A stretch of DNA of 19,351 bases from CAZVRZ01 sp964629965 (GTDB lineage: Bacteria > Chloroflexota > Anaerolineae > Anaerolineales > UBA4823). The stretch spans positions 1 to 19,351 of the forward strand of contig CAZVRZ010000104.1 in assembly GCA_964629965.1 (NCBI GenBank), written 5' to 3'. This document shows, piece after piece, positions 1 through 7,413 of this stretch. The notes under the pieces were generated by a model that worked only from the letters and a program-made list of their open reading frames with translations, ran no database searches and was not told the origin of the DNA. Position 1 is the first letter of the stretch, and each line of letters begins with the position of its first letter. The position numbers were made by a program, and so were the translations under genes.

Positions 1-1
1 G

Positions 2-1225
2 TTCATCCACTGGGGCCTGTATGCCCTGGCCTCCCGGCATGAATGGGTGCAGTCCAACGAACGCATTCCACCCGAAGTGTATTATGAAAAATATTTCAAG
101 CATTTCAACCCCACCTTCTACGAGCCGCGCCAATGGGCCCAGGCGGCCCGCGCCGCCGGAATGAAGTACGTGGTGCTGACCTCCAAGCATCACGAGGGCT
201 TCTGCCTGTGGGATTCGCAGGTCACCGATTACAAGAGCACCAACACGCCCTATGGCAAGGATCTGCTGGCGCCCTTCGTAGAGGCTTTCCGGGCCGAAGG
301 GCTGCGAGTGGGCTTCTACTACTCGCTGATCGACTGGCACCACCCCGATTTTCCCATCGACATCTTCCACCCGCTGCGCGATCATCCCGAGGTTGCCCAG
401 CTCAACGCCGGACGGGATATCAAACGATACGCCCAATACATGCGCGACCAGGTGCAAGAACTGCTCACGCGCTTCAATCCCGATATCCTGTGGTGCGACT
501 TCTCGTACCCCAACGCCACCTACCAGGGCCTGCCGGGCAAGGGCCGGGCCGACTGGGAATCCGAGCAGCTCTATGCCCTCATCCGCCAGCTCAGCCCCAA
601 AGTCATGATCAATAACCGCATGGACCTGCCGGCGGAATACGTCGACATCCACACCCCCGAGCAGGTGCAGCCGCTGGAATGGGTCAAGGTGAACGGCGAA
701 CCGGTGGTTTGGGAAGCCTGCCACACCTTCAGTGGCTCGTGGGGCTACCACCGAGACGAAGAATCCTGGAAAAGCCCCGAGCAGCTCGTCCACCTGCTGA
801 TCGATTCGGTAGCCCTGGGCGGCAACCTGCTGATGAACGTGGGCCCCACCTCGCTGGGTCTGTTCGACCCCCGGGCGCTGGCGGCGCTGGACGTCTACCG
901 CGACTGGATGGCGCTCCACAGCCAGGCCATCTACGGCTGCACGCAGAGCGACTTCAGCGCGCCGCAAGACTGCCGCCTGACGCAAAATGGGAACAAGTTG
1001 TACCTGCACTTTTACGCCTGGCCTTTCCGCTTCTTGCGCTGGGCCGGGATGAAAGACGTGGTGGAGTACGCCCGCTTCCTGCACGACGGCAGCGAAGTGC
1101 CGCTGGGCGGCACGCAGTGGGAGCTGGGCCAACTGAAGGCGGGCGACAACGACCTGATGCTGGTGCTGCCGGTCAAGAAGCCGGCGGTCACCGTGCCGGT
1201 CATCGAACTGACACTCAAGTCCTGA
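2..1225 (+). CDS. Alpha-L-fucosidase, GH29 (5'-truncated by window edge)
   Basis: Retaining exo-fucosidase that removes terminal alpha-L-fucose from oligosaccharides. The reading frame is open from base 2 (FIHWGLYALASRHEW...), so the gene begins before the window; the first internal start (GTG at 47) is not the true one. Visible GH29 hallmarks are the FIHWG strand at the very start, the substrate-pocket motif SKHHEGF, and NPDILWCDFSYPN, whose Asp in WCD occupies the position of the catalytic nucleophile (family WFD). The C-terminal part (about the last 110 residues) looks like the usual beta-sandwich. Whether a signal peptide existed cannot be seen. The phosphotransferase gene starts 15 bp after the stop, so the two are probably co-transcribed. 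Family assignment is secure; substrate linkage is not determinable from sequence. Confidence 0.93.
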   Translation, partial: FIHWGLYALASRHEWVQSNERIPPEVYYEKYFKHFNPTFYEPRQWAQAARAAGMKYVVLTSKHHEGFCLWDSQVTDYKSTNTPYGKDLLAPFVEAFRAEGLRVGFYYSLIDWHHPDFPIDIFHPLRDHPEVAQLNAGRDIKRYAQYMRDQVQELLTRFNPDILWCDFSYPNATYQGLPGKGRADWESEQLYALIRQLSPKVMINNRMDLPAEYVDIHTPEQVQPLEWVKVNGEPVVWEACHTFSGSWGYHRDEESWKSPEQLVHLLIDSVALGGNLLMNVGPTSLGLFDPRALAALDVYRDWMALHSQAIYGCTQSDFSAPQDCRLTQNGNKLYLHFYAWPFRFLRWAGMKDVVEYARFLHDGSEVPLGGTQWELGQLKAGDNDLMLVLPVKKPAVTVPVIELTLKS

Positions 1226-1240
1226 GCCGCCCGCGCCAGC

Positions 1241-2275
1241 ATGCACCCTTCCCAGGCTCTGGTCGAGGCCGCGGTGCGCGCCGCCGATGGGCTGGCGGGC
1301 GCCCAGGTCGAGATCGCTTTGCGCCCCCCGCTGACCTATCAAAGCAACCTGCTCTACGATGTGTGGGCCGGCGGGCGGCACTGGATCGGCAAAGCCTACC
1401 TGCGCGCCGACGAACAGCAAGACGCCCCGCGGCGAGAATACCAGGCGCTGTGCCGCCTGCAGGAGCTGGACCTGGCCCCGCAGCCCATCTTTTACGACCC
1501 GGCGCTGGGGCCGGTGGTGTTGTACGAATATCTCGAAGGAGTCATGTGGGACCGCCGCTGCCCCACTGCCGCCGAGCTGGAGAGCCTGGCGCAGACCTGG
1601 CTGCGCATCCACGCCGTCCCGGTCGATTGGCCGGCCCGCACCCAGCGCCACTCGCTGCAGCAGGCAGTGGCCCTCTTCGCCGGGCGCTTTCACGCCTATG
1701 CCGAGTGGGCCCAAAGCGCCTTCGCGCCCGGGCTGCAGGCGGTGCGGGTTTGCCTGCAACTGCTCGAACAGCGCCAGGCAGAGATCGCCAGGTTATCCGG
1801 CCTGCCGGTGCGCATGTGCTTCTGCCGCTCCGACCCCCGCTTTGCCAACATCATCGCCCGCCCGGACGGCCGCCTGGGGCTGGTGGATTGGGAAGACAGC
1901 GGCCTGAGCGACCCGGCCCGAGAACTGGCCGACCTGTTGACGCATTCCAACCAGGAGGATTTGCTCAGCCGGCAGGAATGGCAGGCCTTCACCGAGCCCT
2001 ACCTGCGCACCCTCTGCGTCCAGGACCCCGCCCTGGAAGAGCGCTTTTACCTGTACCAGGGCATCTTCCCGCTCTTCTGGCTGTCGATCTTGCTATCGTA
2101 CGGCCTGCGGCGCCAGCAAAACGCCCAGCAGAGTGCTGAGATGTCCGCCTGGCTGATCAACGAAATGCCCGCCCGCGAGCGGCTGCAGCGCTGCCTGGGA
2201 CGCGCCTACGCCTGGCCTGAAACCTTAGGCGCAGAGCACCTGGCCTGGGCGGGCGAGTTTCGTTTCTTTCCCTAG
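1241..2275 (+). CDS. APH-family phosphotransferase (kinase), possibly a sugar kinase
   Basis: A 344-residue protein of the aminoglycoside phosphotransferase/choline kinase fold. Candidate ATP-binding lysine in IGKAYL (about K51), a hinge-like VVLYEYLEG near 92-100, a Brenner-type catalytic loop RSDPRFAN (about 196-203, catalytic D198 and metal-binding N203), and the DFG-equivalent LVDWEDSG (D216) followed by SDPARELADL. The canonical HxD histidine is replaced by Arg (RSD), which occurs in divergent members but is unusual. It lies 15 bp after the fucosidase with no clear Shine-Dalgarno, so translation may be coupled. Its 3' end is 1 bp from the convergent GH2 stop. Sitting among glycosidases, it may phosphorylate a released sugar (compare N-acetylhexosamine 1-kinase, a member of this fold); that role is inference, and an antibiotic-resistance role is unsupported. 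Confidence 0.82.
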   Translation: MHPSQALVEAAVRAADGLAGAQVEIALRPPLTYQSNLLYDVWAGGRHWIGKAYLRADEQQDAPRREYQALCRLQELDLAPQPIFYDPALGPVVLYEYLEGVMWDRRCPTAAELESLAQTWLRIHAVPVDWPARTQRHSLQQAVALFAGRFHAYAEWAQSAFAPGLQAVRVCLQLLEQRQAEIARLSGLPVRMCFCRSDPRFANIIARPDGRLGLVDWEDSGLSDPARELADLLTHSNQEDLLSRQEWQAFTEPYLRTLCVQDPALEERFYLYQGIFPLFWLSILLSYGLRRQQNAQQSAEMSAWLINEMPARERLQRCLGRAYAWPETLGAEHLAWAGEFRFFP

Positions 2276-2276
2276 C

Positions 2277-4835
2277 TCAGAAGCTGTCGTACAGTGAGCG
2301 CACTTGCAGCGCAGCGCGGGCCTGCTCCAGGCTCCAACCTTCCGGCAGCGGGCAGGTAATCTCCACCGTGCGCCCGGCGGGCAGGTCGAAGTAATTGTCG
2401 CTGAAGACCACATTCGCCCCCGCCAGGCCCAGCTCCACAAAGCGGGCCAACGAACGGGCGCTCACCGCGATCACCAGTTGATCGTTTTGCAGACTCACTT
2501 CCACTGCCAGGCCGGGATCGGTCAGCGCCAGGCGCTTGCTGGGCGTAAAGGCAGCCACCTTGATCGCCAGCCTTTGCTCGCCCTGCCACAACTCGGCTGT
2601 AAAGATCAGCTTGCGCTTCTGATCGCCCATCGCCCGCCCGGAGAAATCCAACTCGCAGACCGGTGTGGAACAGTCGGGCGGCGCGCTGACGGCTGTGCGC
2701 CCCGCCTCGTACACCTGCCCATCCAGCGCCTCCAACGACCAGCGCACCTCCCCCGTCCAGGTCTCCGCCAGGTCGCTGGTCAGGTGCACGCCCATGCGGA
2801 CAGGCGCGTCTTCGATGGACAGCAGCAGCGGAGCGAAGAAACGCCGGGCGGCGTAATGCAGCGCCTTCCAGCGGCCAAAGTAATCGATGCTCGACCACGA
2901 AACCACCGGCCAGCAGTCGTTGAGCTGCCAATACAAGGTACCGCTGACCCGCTGCATGTTGCGCCGCCAGTGCTCGACCCCGTAGCGGATGCCCTCGGCC
3001 TGCAAGACCATGCTCAGGTAAACCAGGGCCGGGAAATCTTTGGGCATGCGGAAAGTGTCGCTCATCTGCGAGAGGATCAGGCCGTTGCCGCTGCCGCTGC
3101 GCTGGTGGTATTCCATGATGTCCGAGGTCATGTTCCAATCCGCCGGCTCGGCAAAGGCAGCCACCGTCTCCAGCGTGGGCAGCGCCTGGAAGCCAAACTC
3201 GCTCATGAAGCGCGGGAACTCGGTGCGGTAAGCCGTGAAAGGCAGGCGCCCGTGCCACACGCCCCAAAAGTGCGCGTCGCCGCGCCCGTTTCCGTTTACA
3301 TCCTGGAAGGGCGTATCGGAGGAAGGCGAGCTGGGCCAGTAGGCGCGCTCTGGATCGAGGCGGGCCACCCATTCGGGCAGGGTGGCATGGAAGAAGCGGT
3401 TGTAAGCTTCCTTCAAGATCTTCCAATCGGGCAGCGGGTTAAAACCAGGCAGGTGCGCCAGCAGCGTCTTCATGAACGGCATCTGCTCGGCCAGGGATTC
3501 GAGCGCGTCCAGGTACTCGGGCCGCCCCCAACCCCAATCCCAGCCCTGCTCCATCTCGTTGTTGCCGCACCACAGCGCCAGGCAGGCATGGTGACGCAGG
3601 CGGCGCACGTTGTAGACCACCTCCTGGCGCACGTTTTCCACAAAGGACTCGTCGTCCAGGGGATACACGCTGCAAGCAAAAATGAAATCCTGCCACACCA
3701 GCAGACCGTAGCGGTCGCACAGCTCGTAGAACAGGTCCGATTCGAAAAGACCGCCGCCCCACACCCGCAGCATATTCTGGTGCACGGCCGCCGCGTCGCG
3801 GATCAGGCCTTCCAGGGCCTGGGGCGCCAGGCGGGTGGGGAACGAGTCGGCCGGGATCCAGTTGGACCCCTTGGCAAAGACCGGCCGGCCGTTGACCACA
3901 AAGGTGAACGAGCGGCCCCATTCGTCGTCTTGCTGGCGCAGTTCGATGGTGCGCAGGCCCACCTGGTAAGTTTTCTGATCGCACACCCGGCCGCCCACCT
4001 CCAGGGTAAGGCTCACCCGGTAGAGCGGCTGGCTGCCGTAGCCATTGGGCCACCACAACTGCGGCTGCTTGATCAAGATTTGCAGCGTCTTGGCTTCTGA
4101 AGAGGCCGCTTTGCCGGCGATCACCGTCTCGGCCACCCACTGCGTATCGTCCGGCCCGCTGACGCGCAGCGTGGCGGAGAGCGGCCCGTCCTGCAGGCAG
4201 GCCGTCGCAAAGGCCGCCTCCAGCGTGACCTGCCCATCCTGGTGGCGCTGGCGCAGGTGAACGTCCTCCAGCCGGGCGGCAGTGTAGCCTTCCAGGCGGA
4301 TATCCCGCCACACGCCCACCGGGGGCAGCATGGGGCCCCAGTCCCAGCCGAACTGGCAGGGTGCTTTGCGCAGGTGCGAGGCGCCCGGCAGGGCCTGCTC
4401 CACCCCGATCAGGCGGCGCTGCGCCATCTTGGCAGAGGCATACTGCACCGGCGATGAGAAGTAGATCACCAGCTCGTTCTCGCCCGGGCGCAGCCGGGGT
4501 TTGATCTCCCATTCGTAGCGACGGAACATGTTCTCGGTCACGCCCAGCAGCCGCCCGTTCAGGCTGACCCGCGCCAGGGTGTCCAGGCCGTCGCAGGCCA
4601 GGAAGATTTGCTCCTGCGCCAGCAGATCGGCCTGGGGGCTAAAGGTACAGCGGTATTCCCAATCGGATTCGGCCACCCACAGCACCTGGCGCTCGCGATC
4701 GGCCACAAACGGGTCGGGGATGCGCCCCAGCGCCAGCAGGTCGGTGTGCACACCGCCCGGCACCCGGGCCGGCAGCCATTCTTCGCTTTGGGCCTGGCGG
4801 AACTGCCATTCGCCGGCTAAGGATTGCTGCAGCAT
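2277..4835 (-). CDS. Beta-mannosidase, GH2
   Basis: An 852-residue exo-beta-mannosidase expected to release mannose from the non-reducing end of mannan or N-glycan oligosaccharides. Start chosen at 4835 (MLQQSLAGEWQF), where the GH2 jelly-roll begins; a longer in-frame extension to 4925 only runs into the upstream gene. Layout: sugar-binding jelly roll about 1-190 with RVPGGVHTDLL, Ig-like domain about 190-305, TIM barrel about 310-680, C-terminal sandwich. Catalytic acid/base E427 lies in WCGNNEMEQG and nucleophile E546 in SEFGFQ; LYWQLNDCWPVVSWSSIDY (about 634-652) is typical of the beta-mannosidase subgroup. No signal peptide, so cytoplasmic. It starts 2 bp after the GH3 stop on the same strand, so the two form an operon. 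Length matches the family. Confidence 0.94.
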   Translation of the reverse strand: MLQQSLAGEWQFRQAQSEEWLPARVPGGVHTDLLALGRIPDPFVADRERQVLWVAESDWEYRCTFSPQADLLAQEQIFLACDGLDTLARVSLNGRLLGVTENMFRRYEWEIKPRLRPGENELVIYFSSPVQYASAKMAQRRLIGVEQALPGASHLRKAPCQFGWDWGPMLPPVGVWRDIRLEGYTAARLEDVHLRQRHQDGQVTLEAAFATACLQDGPLSATLRVSGPDDTQWVAETVIAGKAASSEAKTLQILIKQPQLWWPNGYGSQPLYRVSLTLEVGGRVCDQKTYQVGLRTIELRQQDDEWGRSFTFVVNGRPVFAKGSNWIPADSFPTRLAPQALEGLIRDAAAVHQNMLRVWGGGLFESDLFYELCDRYGLLVWQDFIFACSVYPLDDESFVENVRQEVVYNVRRLRHHACLALWCGNNEMEQGWDWGWGRPEYLDALESLAEQMPFMKTLLAHLPGFNPLPDWKILKEAYNRFFHATLPEWVARLDPERAYWPSSPSSDTPFQDVNGNGRGDAHFWGVWHGRLPFTAYRTEFPRFMSEFGFQALPTLETVAAFAEPADWNMTSDIMEYHQRSGSGNGLILSQMSDTFRMPKDFPALVYLSMVLQAEGIRYGVEHWRRNMQRVSGTLYWQLNDCWPVVSWSSIDYFGRWKALHYAARRFFAPLLLSIEDAPVRMGVHLTSDLAETWTGEVRWSLEALDGQVYEAGRTAVSAPPDCSTPVCELDFSGRAMGDQKRKLIFTAELWQGEQRLAIKVAAFTPSKRLALTDPGLAVEVSLQNDQLVIAVSARSLARFVELGLAGANVVFSDNYFDLPAGRTVEITCPLPEGWSLEQARAALQVRSLYDSF

Positions 4836-4837
4836 GC

Positions 4838-7084
4838 TCACCGTACCACTTCCAGGCCGGCATGCAGCGTGGCTTGCGAATCGGCGCCCAGCCACAGATC
4901 GTAGGCCGCCGCATCCTGCACCCACTTGCCGGCGCTCGTGCTCCAGTGGCCCAGTTCGGCCGGGCCGAGGGTGAAGGTCACCTTCTTCGTCTCGCCGGGC
5001 TTGAGTGACAGGCGTTCGAAGCCCTTCAGCTCGCGCTTGGGGCGCGAGTCACTGCCGGCCTGCTGGTGGATGTAAAGCTGCACCACCTCGTCGCCCTCCC
5101 GCCGGCCGGTGTTGGTCACCTCGGCCGTCACGGTCACGGACTTGCCCACCTTCACCTGTGCCGCAGACACCTTCAGGTTCGCAATCTCAAAGTCGGTATA
5201 GCTGAGACCGAAACCGAAGGGATAGAGCGGCACCGGCAGGCCGTCCCAGTAGCGCGGGTTATACATAAAGTGGCCTTCGGGCGAGTGCGTCAGGTTGCGA
5301 GCGTAATACAGCGGCGCGTGGCTGCCCTGGCGCGGGAAAGCGACCGGCAGCTTGCCGCCGGGGTTGGCGTCGCCGAAGAGGATATCGGCCACGGCGCTGC
5401 CGCCTTCCGTGCCGGGCTCCCAGGCCTCCAGGATAGCGGGCACATGCTCCGCCGCCCAGTTGATGCTCAGCGGGCGGCCGTTCAAGAGCACCAGCACCAC
5501 CGGCTTGCCCAGCGCCGCCACTGCCTTGAGCAGTTCTTCCTGGCGCCCGGGCAGGTCGAGCGCGGCGCGCGAAGCCGCCTCGCCAGACATATTGGCCGTC
5601 TCGCCCAGCACCATCACCACCAGATCCGTTTGGCGCGCCGCTTCCAGCGCCCGCTGGAAAGCCGCTTCGCCTTCATCGGAGGGCTGCGCCGGCTTGACCG
5701 CCCCAGGCGTCATGGTATCGAAGATCGAGGGAATATCGCGCCGGATCTCGGGCCCGGGCGCGTACGTGATCTTTGCATTGGGCAGCTTGGCGCGCAGTCC
5801 CGCCAGCACGGTCACGGCCGCCGGTACGTGGCCGAAGACCATCCACGAGCCTTCGGTGGCCTCCTTCGAGTTGGCCAGCGGCCCGATCACCGCCAGGCTC
5901 TTCAGCTCCTTGGGCAGCGGCAGCAGCCCGCCTTCGTTGCGCAGCAGCACCATCGAACGCTGCGCCGCCAGGCGCGCCATTTGGCGATTCTCGGGCAGCG
6001 CCACCACCTGCTCCAGCAGTCCTTCGTCCACGTAGGGATTCTCAAACAGCCCCATGCGGATCTTGATCTCCAGGATCGGCCGCACGGCCGCCTCGAGCAC
6101 TTCCAGCTTCAGCGTGCCGTCTTTGACCAGCCCGGCCAGGTGCGCCGGGTACGTGCCGCTGGCCATATCCATATCCACGCCGGCGGTCAAGGCGCGCAAA
6201 GCCGCATCGCGCCCGTCTTTGGCAAAGCCCTGGGTCACCAGGCTGCCCACAGCCATGGCATCGCTGACCACAAAGCCCTTAAAGCCCCACTCGTCTCGCA
6301 AGACCTGGCGCAGCAAGAAACGGTTTCCGCTGGCAGGCACATCGTTCAAGTCCATGTAGGCGCTCATAAAGCTTCCCACGCCGGCCTTCACCGCAGCCTC
6401 GAAAGGCGGGAAGTACACGTTGCGCAGTTGGCCTTCGGGCAGGTAGACCGGGTCATAATCGCGCCCGCCGTCCGCCGCGCCATAGCCGGCAAAGTGCTTG
6501 GCGCAAGCCACCACACCCTCGGGTGCACCGATGTACGGCCCCTGGAAACCGCGCACCTGGGCAGCCGCCATGGCCGCGCCCAGGCAGGGATCCTCGCCGG
6601 CCCCCTCGACAATGCGTCCCCAGCGCGCATCGCGGGCGATATCAACCATCGGGCCGAAGGTCCAATGCAGGCCGGCGGCGCGCGCTTCCTTAGCCGCCAC
6701 GGCCTGCGAACGCTCGGCCACCGCCGGGTCCCACGAGGCAGCCATCGCCAGCGGCACAGGGAAGATCGTGCGGTAACCGTGGATCACGTCCAGGGCAAAG
6801 AGCAGCGGGATCTTCGAGGGGCTTTCTTCCACCGCGATCTTCTGCAGCCGGTTGAACTGCCCGGTGTTATTGAGCCACAAGATCGACCCGGCCCCGCCCT
6901 TGCGGATCACATCATCGGGCAGTGGCATCCCCGGGATCAGCTCGATACCGCCGATTTGGTTGAGCTGCCCGGCTTTCTCTTCCAGGCTCATCTTCGCCAA
7001 CAAAGCCTCGACGCGCTGCGCCACCTCGGCATCCGACAGGGCGAGCGCCACCTGGGCCTTACCTTGTGTGCTTTTCTTGCTCAT
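4838..7084 (-). CDS. Beta-glucosidase, GH3 (BglX-like, cytoplasmic)
   Basis: A 748-residue GH3 enzyme hydrolysing terminal beta-D-glucosides (beta-xyloside activity possible). Start at 7084 (MSKKSTQG) is preferred over 7120 because AAGGAG sits 5 nt upstream. N-terminal barrel contains MSLEEKAGQL, HWTFGPMVDIARDARWGR, KHFAGYGAADGGRDY (about 196-210) and the nucleophile D275 in FVVSDAMAVG. The alpha/beta sandwich holds LGETANMSGEAASR (about 493-506; E502 the likely acid/base), then PFGFGLSYTDF and a fibronectin-III-like tail with TNTGRREGDEVVQLY. E. coli BglX is periplasmic, but no signal peptide is visible here. First gene of the minus-strand operon with the beta-mannosidase, behind a strong promoter at 7202-7230. 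A second GH3 gene is divergent from it. Confidence 0.94.
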   Translation of the reverse strand: MSKKSTQGKAQVALALSDAEVAQRVEALLAKMSLEEKAGQLNQIGGIELIPGMPLPDDVIRKGGAGSILWLNNTGQFNRLQKIAVEESPSKIPLLFALDVIHGYRTIFPVPLAMAASWDPAVAERSQAVAAKEARAAGLHWTFGPMVDIARDARWGRIVEGAGEDPCLGAAMAAAQVRGFQGPYIGAPEGVVACAKHFAGYGAADGGRDYDPVYLPEGQLRNVYFPPFEAAVKAGVGSFMSAYMDLNDVPASGNRFLLRQVLRDEWGFKGFVVSDAMAVGSLVTQGFAKDGRDAALRALTAGVDMDMASGTYPAHLAGLVKDGTLKLEVLEAAVRPILEIKIRMGLFENPYVDEGLLEQVVALPENRQMARLAAQRSMVLLRNEGGLLPLPKELKSLAVIGPLANSKEATEGSWMVFGHVPAAVTVLAGLRAKLPNAKITYAPGPEIRRDIPSIFDTMTPGAVKPAQPSDEGEAAFQRALEAARQTDLVVMVLGETANMSGEAASRAALDLPGRQEELLKAVAALGKPVVLVLLNGRPLSINWAAEHVPAILEAWEPGTEGGSAVADILFGDANPGGKLPVAFPRQGSHAPLYYARNLTHSPEGHFMYNPRYWDGLPVPLYPFGFGLSYTDFEIANLKVSAAQVKVGKSVTVTAEVTNTGRREGDEVVQLYIHQQAGSDSRPKRELKGFERLSLKPGETKKVTFTLGPAELGHWSTSAGKWVQDAAAYDLWLGADSQATLHAGLEVVR

Positions 7085-7089
7085 AAAAT

Positions 7090-7095
7090 CTCCTT
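7090..7095 (-). promoter_or_regulatory. Ribosome binding site deciding the GH3 start at 7084
   Basis: Read on the minus strand this is AAGGAG, 5 nt before the ATG at 7084. No comparable site precedes the alternative upstream start at 7120, which favours MSKKSTQG as the N-terminus. Confidence 0.8.
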
Positions 7096-7100
7096 TTATG

Positions 7101-7108
7101 ATTCGAAT
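7101..7108. promoter_or_regulatory. Second ATTCGAAT palindrome in the GH3 leader (putative operator)
   Basis: Perfect 8-bp palindrome just upstream of the GH3 RBS, identical to the core at 7232-7239. Two copies of one 8-mer palindrome within a 330-bp intergenic region are unlikely by chance. A paired arrangement would allow looping or road-block repression. Function is inferred. Confidence 0.42.
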
Positions 7109-7201
7109 ACTCATGGGCAACGCCGGGTTCTGCTCCGCAGGCGGCTCGCCCCAGGCAAGGGCGGGCGATCATGCCGCGCGCCGGCGTCGATCGTGCCGGT
7201 A

Positions 7202-7230
7202 ATCATAATAGTATTCCAAGCCACTGTCAA
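7202..7230 (-). promoter_or_regulatory. Sigma70-type promoter for the GH3/GH2 operon
   Basis: On the minus strand TTGACA (7230-7225) is followed after exactly 17 nt by TATGAT (7207-7202): a perfect -35 and a five-of-six -10. Transcription would start near 7195, leaving a leader of about 110 nt before the ATG at 7084. A 10-bp palindrome abuts the -35 box on its upstream side. Confidence 0.75.
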
Positions 7231-7240
7231 CATTCGAATG
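7231..7240. promoter_or_regulatory. Palindrome CATTCGAATG abutting the -35 box (putative operator)
   Basis: Perfect 10-bp palindrome with a central CG, directly adjacent to the minus-strand TTGACA. Its core ATTCGAAT recurs at 7101-7108, 131 bp away, inside the leader of the same transcript. Central-CG palindromes are typical of LacI-family sugar regulators; the regulator itself is not in the window, so this is inference. Confidence 0.5.
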
Positions 7241-7413
7241 ATCTCTCCTCACGCTTTTCTCCCCCGCCCGCTGGGCGAGGGCCGGGGGGTGGGCGCACGG
7301 GACTTTTGACTTTACGAAAGCCCTGTGCAGGTTATGAAGCGCAGATGAAATTTCAAGACAAGCATGCTAAAATGAACAAGATATTCAAACAAACCATCCT
7401 ATCAGGAGACCCT

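Larger units (their letters stand above)
7085..7413. other. Divergent intergenic regulatory region between two GH3 genes
   Basis: This 329-bp stretch holds the minus promoter, two palindromes, an imperfect 11-mer direct repeat (CGATCATGCCG at 7166-7176, CGATCGTGCCG at 7188-7198) over the likely minus start site, and a C/G-rich imperfect inverted repeat around 7261-7296 resembling a dispersed genomic repeat. Toward the plus gene, TGC-TAAAAT (7365-7373) is a possible extended -10 and AGGAG (7404-7408) is its RBS. I see no RNA gene or further ORF of substance here. Confidence 0.6.

Noticed and set aside
679..2139. Long + ORF (486 aa) overlapping the fucosidase and phosphotransferase
   Set aside because: Arg/Ala/Gly/Pro-rich, no recognisable motifs, and it crosses two clear genes in another frame; a high-GC shadow.
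5066..7309. 747-aa + ORF antisense to GH3
   Set aside because: His/Gln/Arg-rich shadow of the minus-strand GH3 gene, with no domain motifs or RBS. The same applies to 2304-4100 (+) and 7446-9194 (-).
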